A stretch of 64,000 nucleotides of DNA from Nocardioides sp. cx-173 (GTDB lineage Bacteria; Actinomycetota; Actinomycetes; Propionibacteriales; Nocardioidaceae): positions 3,970,501 to 4,034,500 of the forward strand of contig NZ_CP088262.1 of assembly GCF_021117365.1 (NCBI RefSeq). The letters run 5' to 3'. The notes beneath the pieces were generated by a model that was given only the letters and a program-made list of their open reading frames with translations, ran no database searches and was not told the DNA's origin. Made by a program: the position numbers and the translations under genes. Shown piece by piece: positions 25,258 through 33,397 of this stretch (position 1 is its first letter; every line of letters starts with the position of its first letter).

Positions 25258-26655
25258 TCAGCGGCGGACCAGGCCCGCGAGCTGGGCGCGGGCGACCTCG
25301 GCCGCCTGGCCGCGGATCTCCGGGATCGCCGTCGACTCCCAGAGCACGCCCTTGCGCGGCGGCCCCACGGCGTACAGGCCCGGCACCACGCGGCCGTCGG
25401 GGTCGAGGAGCGCGCCGTCGGCAGTGGTCGCCAGGCCGAGGTGCAGGGCGTCGGGCGCGGCCAGGCCGCGCTCTCGCAGGGCGAGCAGCAGCGGGTCGCT
25501 GCTGCGGGTGATGTCGGGTGAGGGGCCGGTGCAGTTGACCAGCACGTCGGCCGGCACCGGCGCCCCGACCTGCCCGATGTGCACGTCGCAGCGGCGTCCG
25601 CGGTCGACGACCCGGGCGATGCCGCCCGAGAGGACCACGAGCCGACCCTCGGCCTGGTAGTGCTCGAGGCGCTCGGCCACCTCGGGGGCCATGCGGTGGC
25701 GGCGTACCTCCCAGAAGCGGGCGTGCGTGGCCAGGAAGCGCCGCCGCTCGTCGAGGCTCATGCCCTGCCAGATCGCCTGGGTCTGGGGGCGCAGACCGTC
25801 GACGACGGCGCGCCAGTCGACGCCGCGCGCCTCGGCCGCGGCCACCTGCGTGCGGAAGAACGCCGTCAGCGCGTCGGCGGTCACCGGGGTCTCCACCGGA
25901 GGGCTGACCCAGGCCGTCGACTGCTGCCCGACGTGCGGGAACGGGAGCAGGCCGTGCCGGCTGGCCATCACGACCCGGCGCGACGCGTGCTTCTCCAGGA
26001 AGGTGATCGTGGTGTCGATGGCGGTGAGCCCGGTGCCCACGACGACCGCGGTGGCGTCGCCCGGCAGCAGGTGCAGGCCGGCCAGGTCCCACGGGTTGGG
26101 CAGGTGCCACGGGGCGGCGGGCAGGGTGTCGCCGTCGACGACGAGGTCGCGTGGCTCCTGGTTGCCGTAGGCCAGGACGACCGCGTCGGCGACCGAGACG
26201 GCGCCGGCGGAGTACAGCTCGTAGCCCCCCTCGGGCAGCGGCACGATGTCGTCGACGCGCCCGGCGCGGACGGTCAGGCGGTGGTCCGCGACGCTGGCGA
26301 GGGTGTCCTGCAGGTAGGCGGCGTAGTCGCGGCGGGGCAGAAAGCCCTGAGGGTCGAGGTCGCGCCCGGTGCGGGCGGCCCACTCCAGCAGGTCGGAGGG
26401 TACGTCGGGCCAGGCGCTCATGTGCCGGGCACGGACGTTGAGCAGGTGCCGCGGATCCGAGGTGCCGTAGGCGATCCCGCGTCCCACGATGCCGCTCGCC
26501 TCGTGGATCGTGACGGACAGCCCCTCGCTGCCGGCCGCGCTCAGCAGGTTGACCGCGGTGAGGACGCCGCTGGCGCCGCCGCCCACGATCGCGACCCGGG
26601 TCGCGGGCGCGGTGCTCGGCGGAGCGGGAGGACTGGACGGGTACAGAGTGGCCAC
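25258..26655 (-). CDS. FAD/NAD(P)-binding protein (HI0933/pfam13454-like)
   Basis: A 465-residue flavoprotein beginning with a Rossmann FAD loop, VAIVGGGASGVLTAVNLL (residues 21-38), then EASGIVGRGIAYGT, RHLLNVRARHMSAW, VVVGTGLTAIDT (second nucleotide loop, near 207) and an NCTGPSPD motif; VGPPRKGVLWESTAIPEIR lies near the C-terminus. This is the FAD-NAD(P)-binding family often found next to siderophore, sulfur or cysteine-desulfurase-type loci; the reaction is not established. It begins at GTG 26655, six bases after a TAGACT -10 box. It stands alone here; the repeat upstream belongs to the end of the peptidase gene. Confidence 0.82.
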   Translation of the reverse strand: MATLYPSSPPAPPSTAPATRVAIVGGGASGVLTAVNLLSAAGSEGLSVTIHEASGIVGRGIAYGTSDPRHLLNVRARHMSAWPDVPSDLLEWAARTGRDLDPQGFLPRRDYAAYLQDTLASVADHRLTVRAGRVDDIVPLPEGGYELYSAGAVSVADAVVLAYGNQEPRDLVVDGDTLPAAPWHLPNPWDLAGLHLLPGDATAVVVGTGLTAIDTTITFLEKHASRRVVMASRHGLLPFPHVGQQSTAWVSPPVETPVTADALTAFFRTQVAAAEARGVDWRAVVDGLRPQTQAIWQGMSLDERRRFLATHARFWEVRRHRMAPEVAERLEHYQAEGRLVVLSGGIARVVDRGRRCDVHIGQVGAPVPADVLVNCTGPSPDITRSSDPLLLALRERGLAAPDALHLGLATTADGALLDPDGRVVPGLYAVGPPRKGVLWESTAIPEIRGQAAEVARAQLAGLVRR

Positions 26656-26661
26656 GCCGAA

Positions 26662-26667
26662 AGTCTA
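26662..26667 (-). promoter_or_regulatory. -10 box of leaderless flavoprotein gene
   Basis: TAGACT on the minus strand, six bases before GTG 26655. Confidence 0.55.
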
Positions 26668-26711
26668 GTGCCTCTATCGAGATGATGCGAAAGCGACACG
26701 ACGGCCGCCCC

Positions 26712-26777
26712 CACCGCTGACCCGTCAGAAACTTTCTGACGGGTCAGCGGTGATTTCGTCGAGTTGGTGACGGGTCA
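26712..26777 (-). repeat. Family A palindromic element, copy 2, containing the peptidase stop codon
   Basis: The core 26714-26750 has the same 18-base arms as copies 1 and 3, with the centre base changed. The minus-strand tail TGACCCGTCACCAACT (26777 down to 26762) begins with the TGA stop of the M20 peptidase gene itself. Confidence 0.9.
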
Positions 26778-28118
26778 GCGGGCCAGGTTGCGCAGGAGGA
26801 GCGCCTCGGCGAGGACGACCCGGGCGAACTCGGCCAGGTGCAGGCCCTCGTTGGCGCCGTGGGCGCGGGTGTCGGGGTCCTCCACCCCGGTGACCAGCAC
26901 GCTGGCCTCGGGGAAGGCCTCGAGGAACTCCGCGATGAACGGAATCGACCCGCCGACGCCCATGTCGACCGGCGCGACGCCGTCCCAGGCCTCCTCGAAC
27001 GCCGCCCGCGCCGCGTCGTACGCCGGGCCGGTGGCATCGATCCGCGTGGCCTCGCCGGTGTCGACGAGGGTGACGCTCAGCTCCGCGCCCCACGGGACGT
27101 GGGCCTCGAGGTGGGCGGTCAGGCAGGCCAGGGCGTTCTCGCAGGTGTCGCCGGGGGCGACGCGCAGGCTGATCTTGGCGCGCGCGGCCGGGACCAGGGT
27201 GTTGCTGGCCCCGTCGACCTTGGGCGCGTCCAGGCCGGTGATCGAGAGCGCGGGCTTGGTCCACAGCCGCTCGACCGCGGAGCCGCTGCCGATCCACTCG
27301 ATGCCCGGCACGGCACCGGACTCGGCGCGCAGCCGCTCCTCGGGGTAGACCACGTCCGCGGCCGGGCCGGAGTGCAGGCCGGCGATCGCCACGTTGCCCT
27401 CGTCGTCGTGCAGGCTGGCGATGACCCGGCTCAGTGCCATCAGCGAGTCGGGCACGAGGCCGCCCCACATGCCGGAGTGGACGGCGTGGGTGAGCGTGCG
27501 GACCTCGACGTCGACGCGCACGAGGCCGCGCAGGCTGGTCGTCAGAGCCGGCTCGCCGATGTCCCAGTTGCCGGAGTCGGCGATCACGATGACGTCGGCG
27601 CGCAGCCGGTCGTGGTGCTGCTTCAGCAGTGCCGGCAGGGTGTCGGAGCCGACCTCCTCCTCGCCCTCGATGAACATCGTGACGCTCACCGGCAGGTCGT
27701 CGCCGAAGACCCGCAGCGCGCCCAGGTGGGCGGCGATGCCGGCCTTGTCGTCCGCGGCGCCGCGGGCGTAGAGCCGCCCGTCGCGCTCCGTGGGCTCGAA
27801 CGGCGGCGAGTCCCAGTCAGCGGGGTCGTTCTCCGGCTGGACGTCGTGGTGGGCGTAGAGCAGCACCGTCGGCGCACCCTCCGGCCCGGCCTTGTGGGCG
27901 ATGACCGCCGGCGCCCGGCCGTCGGCCTCCGCGCTCACGATCTCGACGGAGTCGAAGCCCTCGGCGCGGAACAGCTCGGCCACGGCCTCGGCGCTGCGCT
28001 GCACCTCGCCGGCGCGCGCCGGGTCGGCGCTGACCGACTCGATGCGGACCAGATCCTCGAGGTCACGGCGGATCCCGGGGAGCAGCTCGGTCACCTTGGC
28101 ACGAATGTCGTCACTCAT
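26775..28118 (-). CDS. M20 family dipeptidase
   Basis: This 447-residue metallopeptidase has the M20 metal sites in order: YAHHDVQPEND (His, near residue 88), RGAADDKAG (bridging Asp), FIEGEEEVGSD (catalytic and metal Glu pair near 151), ADSGNWD and a late His in RAHGANEGL. This is the ArgE/DapE/CPG2 branch that cuts dipeptides or N-acyl amino acids; the same architecture includes PepV-like and carnosinase-type enzymes. ATG 28118 lies 6 bases after a TAAGTT box, suggesting a leaderless mRNA. Its stop codon is the first base triplet of repeat A2. The substrate is not known. Confidence 0.92.
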   Translation of the reverse strand: MSDDIRAKVTELLPGIRRDLEDLVRIESVSADPARAGEVQRSAEAVAELFRAEGFDSVEIVSAEADGRAPAVIAHKAGPEGAPTVLLYAHHDVQPENDPADWDSPPFEPTERDGRLYARGAADDKAGIAAHLGALRVFGDDLPVSVTMFIEGEEEVGSDTLPALLKQHHDRLRADVIVIADSGNWDIGEPALTTSLRGLVRVDVEVRTLTHAVHSGMWGGLVPDSLMALSRVIASLHDDEGNVAIAGLHSGPAADVVYPEERLRAESGAVPGIEWIGSGSAVERLWTKPALSITGLDAPKVDGASNTLVPAARAKISLRVAPGDTCENALACLTAHLEAHVPWGAELSVTLVDTGEATRIDATGPAYDAARAAFEEAWDGVAPVDMGVGGSIPFIAEFLEAFPEASVLVTGVEDPDTRAHGANEGLHLAEFARVVLAEALLLRNLAR

Positions 28119-28124
28119 CCGTCC

Positions 28125-28130
28125 AACTTA
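28125..28130 (-). promoter_or_regulatory. -10 box of leaderless M20 peptidase gene
   Basis: TAAGTT on the minus strand, six bases before ATG 28118. Confidence 0.5.
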
Positions 28131-28133
28131 ACC

Positions 28134-28469
28134 TCAGCCCAGCGGCAGGTACGGCGAGAGGTCGGCCCGCTCCCCGGAGGCTCGCACCCGGCCGGCACTG
28201 TCCGCCTCGGCCCACGTGAGCTCTCCGGTGGCGAGCGCGACCCAGGTGGCGCCGTCCATCTCGACAACGGCCGGCGGCGTGCCCCGGGTGTGGCGCACGC
28301 CGGGGATCACCTGGACGGCGGCGTACGGCGGGACCCGCACCTCGACCGAGTGACCCGGCGCGCGCTGCTCGAGCACGGCCAGGAAGTGCTTGGTCAGCGC
28401 CCGCTGGTCGCCGGCCTCGAACGCCGCGGCGAGGTCGGTGGGAGCGAGCTGTCGGAGCCGGGGAGCCAT
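28134..28469 (-). CDS. sterol-carrier-family protein (SCP-like), 111 aa
   Basis: This 111-residue protein resembles the small bacterial sterol-carrier-like family found near purF in actinobacteria (Rv0807 type). It opens LRQLAPTDLAAAFEAGDQRA, has VEVRVPPYAAVQVIPGVRHT and ends with AVVEMDGATWVALATGELTW, a segment typical of SCP-2-like folds. Ligand and role are unestablished; the purine link is contextual. ATG 28469 has TAGCCT 6 bases upstream, so it is probably leaderless. It lies 9 bases after the WYL regulator stop and 15 bases before the peptidase start. Confidence 0.72.
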   Translation of the reverse strand: MAPRLRQLAPTDLAAAFEAGDQRALTKHFLAVLEQRAPGHSVEVRVPPYAAVQVIPGVRHTRGTPPAVVEMDGATWVALATGELTWAEADSAGRVRASGERADLSPYLPLG

Positions 28470-28475
28470 GCGCGC

Positions 28476-28481
28476 AGGCTA
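28476..28481 (-). promoter_or_regulatory. -10 box of leaderless SCP-like gene
   Basis: TAGCCT on the minus strand, six bases before ATG 28469. It overlaps the end of the WYL gene. Confidence 0.45.
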
Positions 28482-29429
28482 CGCAACGCCGGCGCGCGCG
28501 AAGCGGGCGCTCACCTCGCTCACCAGGTCGACCAGCTCGACCGGTGACTCGACGGTGAAGTCGGCGCCGAGCTGAGCGAGCACCATCACCGGCCACTGCA
28601 GGTCATCGACGCTCATCGCGAGCAGGCAGCCCTGCTCGTACGGCGTGACGTCGCCCCAGCGGCCGACGGCGCGCGCGACCACCGCGGGGTCGGCCGCGAC
28701 CCGGACGCGTACGTCGTAGCGCTGCGGGATCCGCCGGATCCCGGCCTGGACGAACGCGAGCGCGTCGTCGGCGGGCAGCTCGCGCGGCCGGTAGCGGTGG
28801 CCGGTCGTGCGCGGGGACGCGATCCGGTCGACGCGGAACGAGCGCCAGTCCTGGCGGTCGCGGTCGTAGGCGACGAGGTACCAGCGGCGCCCCAGGGAGA
28901 CCAGCCGGTGCGGCTCGACCCAGCGCTCGGTGGGCTCGGCACCCCGGGCGGTGTAGGTGAGGTGCAGCGGCTCGTCGTCGCGGCAGGCCTGGGCGAGCGT
29001 CGTCAGGATGGCGGGGTCGATGTGCGGACCACCGCCCCAGACCAGATTGTCGGTCTGGGACCGCAGCGCGTCCATCTGCCGGCGCAGCCGCGGCGGCATC
29101 AGCGCGATCACCTTGGTCAGCGCCTGCACCGAGGTCTCCTCCATGCCGCCGACCGAGCCGTTGGCCGCCTGCTGCAGGCCGACCGCGATCGCGACCGCCT
29201 CCTCGTCCTCGAGCAGCAGCGGCGGCAGCGAGCCGCCCGCGCGCAGCTGGTAGCCGCCGGCCACGCCCCGGGAGGCGTCGACGGCGTACCCGAGCTCGCG
29301 CAGCCGGTCGATGTCGCGGCGCAGCGTGCGGCCGCTGACCTCCAGCCGCTGGGCGAGCTCCTCGCCGGGCCAGTAGCGGTGGGTCTGCAGGAGGGACAGC
29401 AGGCGCAGCATCCGAGCACTGGTGGACAT
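28479..29429 (-). CDS. WYL-domain transcriptional regulator (YafY/PafC-like)
   Basis: This 316-residue regulator has a winged helix of the DeoR type (ARMLRLLSLLQTHRYWPGEE, then LEVSGRTLRRDIDRLRELG, residues 4-47). Residues about 140-225 form the WYL domain, with RWVEPHRLVSLGRRWYLVAY near 166 and RSFRVDRI; a C-terminal WCX-type extension follows. Such proteins bind nucleic acid or nucleotides through the WYL domain. The gene is divergent from the ABC exporter, its most likely target. ATG 29429 lies 6 bases after TAGTCT, so it is probably leaderless. Confidence 0.9.
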   Translation of the reverse strand: MSTSARMLRLLSLLQTHRYWPGEELAQRLEVSGRTLRRDIDRLRELGYAVDASRGVAGGYQLRAGGSLPPLLLEDEEAVAIAVGLQQAANGSVGGMEETSVQALTKVIALMPPRLRRQMDALRSQTDNLVWGGGPHIDPAILTTLAQACRDDEPLHLTYTARGAEPTERWVEPHRLVSLGRRWYLVAYDRDRQDWRSFRVDRIASPRTTGHRYRPRELPADDALAFVQAGIRRIPQRYDVRVRVAADPAVVARAVGRWGDVTPYEQGCLLAMSVDDLQWPVMVLAQLGADFTVESPVELVDLVSEVSARFARAGVA

Positions 29430-29435
29430 GGGCCC

Positions 29436-29441
29436 AGACTA
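29436..29441 (-). promoter_or_regulatory. -10 box of leaderless WYL regulator
   Basis: TAGTCT on the minus strand, six bases before ATG 29429. Confidence 0.55.
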
Positions 29442-29491
29442 ATTTCGAATGCGGACGGAATGTGGCCTAAAGGCTCGGAAGAGTGCACGGC

Positions 29492-30508
29492 ATGACGACA
29501 ACCACCCGCTCCGGCCCGGTGATCCGCACCCGCGGGCTCACCCGGCACTTCACCCGCCACCAACAGACCGTCGAGGCGGTCCGCGGCCTCGACCTCGAGG
29601 TCACGGACGGCGAGCTCGTCGCGTTCCTCGGCCCCAACGGCGCCGGCAAGTCCACCACCCTGCGCATGCTGACCACCCTGATCGCGCCCACGTCCGGCGC
29701 CGCCGAGGTCGCCGGGTACGACGTGGTGCGCGAGCACCGCGACGTACGCCGCTCGATCGGGTACGTCGGTCAGGGCAACGCTGCGGGCCACCAGCAGCGC
29801 GGCCGCGACGAGGTCGTGAGCCAGGCGCGCTCGTTCGGGATGAGCCGGGGCGCCGCCCGCGCCCGCGCCGACGAGCTGCTCGAGGCCTTCGACCTCACCG
29901 AGCACGCCCGCCGGCCGGTCTCGACCCTGTCCGGCGGCCAGCGCCGCCGGCTCGACGTCGCGATCGGCCTGGTGCACGCCCCGCGGCTGATGTTCCTCGA
30001 CGAGCCGTCGACCGGCCTGGACCCGCAGAACCGGGTCAACCTCCAGGAGCAGGTCAAGCGGCTCAACCGCGAGGCCGGGACCACGATCGTGATGACCACC
30101 CACTACCTCGAGGAGGCCGATGCGATCGCCGACCGGGTGATCGTGATCGACCACGGGCGGGTCATCGCCGACGACACCGCCTCGCGCCTGAAGTCGGCAC
30201 TCGGCGACCTGGTGACGCTCGGGTTCGCCTCGCCCGCCCATGCCCAGGCCGCCGCCGCCCGGGCGGAGCGGCTGGAGGGGGCGTCGGTCGACGTCGACGG
30301 CGCCGCGCTGTCGGTCCGCGTCGCCCACGGGCGCGACCTGGCACCCGGCCTGGTCGCCGACCTGGCGGGCGCCGGGACGCCGGCCACCCGCATGGAGGTC
30401 GCGGGCCCCACGCTCGACGACGTCTTCCTCGACCTCACCGGGCGCAGCCTGCGCGAGACCGGCGCCGACACCACCCCCGCCGCCACCACCGAAGGAGCAG
30501 CAGCATGA
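29492..30508 (+). CDS. ABC transporter ATP-binding protein, DrrA-type exporter
   Basis: This 338-residue ATPase has Walker A GPNGAGKST (near residue 52), the signature TLSGGQRRRLDVA near 146, Walker B RLMFLDEPSTGLDP and the switch His in MTTHYLEEAD. The C-terminal 90 residues form the DUF4162-type accessory region seen in DrrA drug exporters. The next gene encodes its permease, and ATGA overlap couples them. ATG 29492 is chosen, 8 bases after GGAAGAG. GTG 29483 is in frame but falls on that ribosome site. The WYL gene opposite is the likely regulator. The substrate could be a drug, a polyketide or a lipid. Confidence 0.92.
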   Translation: MTTTTRSGPVIRTRGLTRHFTRHQQTVEAVRGLDLEVTDGELVAFLGPNGAGKSTTLRMLTTLIAPTSGAAEVAGYDVVREHRDVRRSIGYVGQGNAAGHQQRGRDEVVSQARSFGMSRGAARARADELLEAFDLTEHARRPVSTLSGGQRRRLDVAIGLVHAPRLMFLDEPSTGLDPQNRVNLQEQVKRLNREAGTTIVMTTHYLEEADAIADRVIVIDHGRVIADDTASRLKSALGDLVTLGFASPAHAQAAAARAERLEGASVDVDGAALSVRVAHGRDLAPGLVADLAGAGTPATRMEVAGPTLDDVFLDLTGRSLRETGADTTPAATTEGAAA

Positions 30509-31308
30509 CCACCCTCATCGAGACCGCCCCCGTCCGGCGTACCACCGTCGAGGCGCCGACGCCGCCGGGCTTCCTCGGCGACACCTGGAACGTCATGGTC
30601 CGCGAGCTCAAGCCGGTCTTCCGCGAGCCCGCGTCGGTGCTGTTCGCGATGGTGCAGCCGCTGGTGTTCCTCGGGCTCTTCGCGCCGCTGCTGCCCGACG
30701 TGGGCAACGGCTCCGCACTGCAGTGGTTCGTGCCGGGCATCGTCGCGATGACCGTGCTCATGGGGGCCAGCTTCACCGGCGCCAACCTCATGCAGGAGAT
30801 CATGAGCGGCTCGCACGAGCGGCTCCTGGTGTCGCCGCTGAGCCGCTCCTCGCTGCTGGTCGGCCGCGCGCTCAAGGAGGTGGTGCCGATGCTCATGCAG
30901 ACCGCGATCATCGTCGCCGTCGTGACGCCGTTCAGCTTCGAGCTGCACCTCGGCGGGATCCTCGTCGGGGTCACGATCCTCGCGCTGTTCAGCGTCGGGA
31001 TCGGCTCCCTGTCGTTCGCCCTCGCGCTCGCCTCCAAGGACCAGGACTGGCTGTTCTGGACCGTCCAGCAGACCGTGATCTTCCCGCTGCTGCTGCTCGG
31101 GGGCGTCCTGCTCCCCCTCGAGGGCGCCCCGCGCTGGCTCCAGGTCGCCTCCGACCTCAACCCCCTGGCGTACGTCGTCGAGGCCGAGCGCGCGCTCTTC
31201 GCCGGCTCCTACCCCGCCGACACCATCGGCGCCGGCCTCCTCGCCGCCGCCGTCACCGCCGCCCTCGGGCTGACGGTGGGCCTCAAGGCCATGCGCTCCT
31301 CCAGCTGA
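30505..31308 (+). CDS. ABC-2 type permease, DrrB-type
   Basis: A 267-residue ABC-2 permease with six hydrophobic segments, beginning at VLFAMVQPLVFLGLFAPLLP (near residue 43) and including FVPGIVAMTVLMGASFTGANL, a stretch near 135, LFSVGIGSLSFALALAS, IFPLLLLGGVLLPLEGAP (the classic ABC-2 signature) and a last helix before RSSS. It pairs with the ATPase to form a DrrAB-type exporter in the cell membrane. A GAAGGAG ribosome site lies 7 bases before ATG 30505. Its TGA stop is the first triplet of repeat A3. Confidence 0.92.
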   Translation: MTTLIETAPVRRTTVEAPTPPGFLGDTWNVMVRELKPVFREPASVLFAMVQPLVFLGLFAPLLPDVGNGSALQWFVPGIVAMTVLMGASFTGANLMQEIMSGSHERLLVSPLSRSSLLVGRALKEVVPMLMQTAIIVAVVTPFSFELHLGGILVGVTILALFSVGIGSLSFALALASKDQDWLFWTVQQTVIFPLLLLGGVLLPLEGAPRWLQVASDLNPLAYVVEAERALFAGSYPADTIGAGLLAAAVTAALGLTVGLKAMRSSS

Positions 31309-31397
31309 CCCGTCACCAACTGCAGCCAACCCCCGCTGACCCGTCAGAAAGTTTCTGACGGGTCAGCGGTGAATCCGGTGAGTTTCTGACGGGTCGG
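31306..31397 (+). repeat. Family A palindromic element, copy 3, containing the permease stop codon
   Basis: TGACCCGTCACCAACT (31306-31321) begins with the permease TGA. The core 31333-31369 has perfect 18-base arms. A third partial arm, AGTTTCTGACGGGTC (31381-31395), follows. Orientation is plus, matching its gene, while copies 1 and 2 run on the minus strand. Confidence 0.9.
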
Positions 31398-31402
31398 CGT
31401 CC

Positions 31403-31408
31403 TAGGCT
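31403..31408 (+). promoter_or_regulatory. -10 box of leaderless gene at 31416
   Basis: TAGGCT seven bases before GTG 31416. Confidence 0.5.
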
Positions 31409-31415
31409 GCGGGGC

Positions 31416-32132
31416 GTGACGTCCCGGGACCTGCACGAGCCGCTGGAGGCGGGGCCGGTACGGACGACGGTGACGCACCTGCAGGAGCGGATCGTGGCCC
31501 GGTTCCCCCAGCGTGGGCTGCGCAAGGTGGCCGGGGACCTGCTGCTGATCATCGACGAGGTGGAGTCCGGGGCCGGCGAGGCGCAGGGCCGGATCCGCGC
31601 CGCCCGGCTCGCGTCGCGGCTGCTGATGGCGCTGGTGCTGGCCGGCACGGTGGTGGCGCTGGTCCTGGCGGTGCGCGACACGCTGCGCCTCGGCGGGGTG
31701 CTCGACAGCTCGCTCGACGTGCTGCCGCTGATCGAGACGGTCATCAACGACCTGGTGTTCGCGGGGATCGCGGTGTACTTCCTGTGGAGCTTCCCCGAGC
31801 GGCTGCAGCGCGGTCGCACCCTGGCGCTCCTGCACCAGCTGCGCTCCACCGCCCACATCGTCGACATGCACCAGCTCACCAAGGACCCCGAGCAGCTGCG
31901 CCCCTCGTTCGCGCCGACCTCGGTGAGCGCACCGCTGGACATGACCCGCGACGAGATGGAGCGCTACCTCGACTACTGCTCGGAGCTGCTCAGCCTCGTG
32001 GGCAAGACCGCCGCGCTGTGCGCCGAGGAGTCCCGCGACGCGGTGGTGCTGGACACCGTCAACTCCATCGAGCAGCTCACCACCGGCATGTCCCGCAAGA
32101 TCTGGCAGAAGATCTCGACCCTGCCCTCGTGA
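31416..32132 (+). CDS. hypothetical two-helix membrane protein, 238 aa
   Basis: I do not recognise this 238-residue protein. It has a cytosolic N-terminal segment of about 65 residues with helix-rich sequence (QERIVARFPQRGLRKVAGDL), a hydrophobic helix (LLMALVLAGTVVALVLAV, near 70), a charged loop, and a second helix (VFAGIAVYFLWSFPERLQRG, near 115). A cytosolic helical tail of about 100 residues contains YLDYCSELLSLVGKTAALCA. Both ends appear to lie inside the cell. It is a single-gene unit, ending seven bases before the stop of the convergent hydrolase gene. Function is unknown. Confidence 0.7.
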   Translation: MTSRDLHEPLEAGPVRTTVTHLQERIVARFPQRGLRKVAGDLLLIIDEVESGAGEAQGRIRAARLASRLLMALVLAGTVVALVLAVRDTLRLGGVLDSSLDVLPLIETVINDLVFAGIAVYFLWSFPERLQRGRTLALLHQLRSTAHIVDMHQLTKDPEQLRPSFAPTSVSAPLDMTRDEMERYLDYCSELLSLVGKTAALCAEESRDAVVLDTVNSIEQLTTGMSRKIWQKISTLPS

Positions 32133-32138
32133 GCCGGC

Positions 32139-32972
32139 TCAGCCGAGCGTGTCGAGGATCCCGACGATCCGCGCCCACGCCGGCGAGTCGGGGTCGACGA
32201 CGACGAAGTGGTCGCCCTCGACCTCCACCAGCTCCGCACGCCCGCCGCTCGCCCGCGCCGCCTCGACGTACGCCGCCGACTGGCTCGGCGGCACCACGTC
32301 GTCGTCGCGCCCGTGCACGCACCAGACCGGCACCCCGGCCGGCACCCGCTGGATCGGGTCGTACGGCGCATCGGCCGCCGTGGCCGCGTGGCCGAGCAGG
32401 GCGCGCACGGCGCCGTCGCCCAGCCCGTCGGCGTCCGCCGAGCGCAGGTCGAGCACGCCCGCCTGCGAGACGACCGCGGTGACGGGGACGCGCTGCGGCC
32501 AGCCGTCGCGCCCGCGCGTCGCCGCCCAGGCGGCCAGGTGGCCGCCCGCGGAGTGGCCCAGGGCGACCACGGTCGTGAGGTCCAGCCCGAGCCCGGCCAG
32601 GTGGTCGATGCCGGCCGCCACGTCGTCGAAGGTCGCGGGCGCGCCCCCGCCGGCGCCACCGCCCGCGCCGACCCGGCGGTACTCCAGGTTCCACGCGGCC
32701 CAGCCCCGCGCCACCAGCGCAGCCGCGAGCGGCCGACCGAGCGAGGCGTCGTAGGCCGCCTTCCAGAAGCCGCCATGGATCACCACGACCACCCCGCGCG
32801 GGTCGCCCTCGGGCAGCGACAGCTCGCCGTACTGGCTGGGATCGGATCCGTAGTCGAGGCGCCCCTCGGCGCGACCCTCTGGCTCGCTCACGGGAGCATC
32901 CTCCCCGCACCCGGCCGCCAGGGCACCCAGGGCCCCGGCCACGGGCAGCCCCAGCAGGTGGCGCCGGCGCAT
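32139..32972 (-). CDS. alpha/beta-hydrolase lipoprotein, kynurenine-formamidase-like
   Basis: A 277-residue hydrolase with a lipoprotein signal: basic MRRRHLL, hydrophobic core, and lipobox ALAAGC with the acylated Cys near residue 22. The fold motifs are VVIHGGFWK (HGGxW oxyanion stretch), GHSAGGH (nucleophile Ser), HGRDDDVVP (acid Asp) and EGDHF (His). The HGGFW pattern is that of kynurenine formamidase and related esterases. With a lipid anchor it should act at the outer face of the membrane, so a formamidase role is doubtful; an esterase or peptidase is equally possible. The start overlaps the arfB stop. Confidence 0.85.
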   Translation of the reverse strand: MRRRHLLGLPVAGALGALAAGCGEDAPVSEPEGRAEGRLDYGSDPSQYGELSLPEGDPRGVVVVIHGGFWKAAYDASLGRPLAAALVARGWAAWNLEYRRVGAGGGAGGGAPATFDDVAAGIDHLAGLGLDLTTVVALGHSAGGHLAAWAATRGRDGWPQRVPVTAVVSQAGVLDLRSADADGLGDGAVRALLGHAATAADAPYDPIQRVPAGVPVWCVHGRDDDVVPPSQSAAYVEAARASGGRAELVEVEGDHFVVVDPDSPAWARIVGILDTLG

Positions 32973-33397
32973 CACTCGAAGCGCCCCTGCCGGCCCTTCT
33001 TGATCTCGCCGCGCCGCTTCTTCGCGCCGAGCCGTCGCTCCTTGGAGCCGCGGGTGGGGCGCGTGGCCCGCCGCGTCGGCGAGGGGGGCAGCGCCGCGTC
33101 GCGCAGCAACGAGGCCAGCCGCTCGCGCGCCGCGCGCCGGTTGGCCAGCTGGGTGCGGTGCTCGCTGGCGGTCACGGTGACGACGCCGTCCACCAGCCGC
33201 GAGGACAGCCGCGACAGCATCCGCTCCTGGAGGTACGCCGGCACCGAGGCCGAGGCCGCGAGGTCGAAGGACAGCTCGACGCGGGTGTCGGCGGTGTTGA
33301 CGCCCTGGCCCCCCGGCCCGGAGGAGCGCGAGAACCGCTCGGAGAGCTCGGCCGCCGGGATCACCAGCGACCGTGAGACGACGAGGTCGTCAGCCAA
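32972..33397 (-). CDS. arfB: peptidyl-tRNA hydrolase ArfB (ribosome rescue)
   Basis: A 141-residue release-factor-like protein with the catalytic GGQ at residues 29-31 ([18 protein letters not shown]) and a basic tail of about 30 residues (ending [14 protein letters not shown]) that enters the empty mRNA channel. ArfB frees stalled ribosomes by cutting peptidyl-tRNA. Length and tail match the family. TTG 33397 starts inside the end of purL; the next gene's ATG overlaps its TGA. It is therefore co-transcribed and co-translated with purL and the lipoprotein hydrolase. Confidence 0.92.
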   Translation of the reverse strand: MADDLVVSRSLVIPAAELSERFSRSSGPGGQGVNTADTRVELSFDLAASASVPAYLQERMLSRLSSRLVDGVVTVTASEHRTQLANRRAARERLASLLRDAALPPSPTRRATRPTRGSKERRLGAKKRRGEIKKGRQGRFE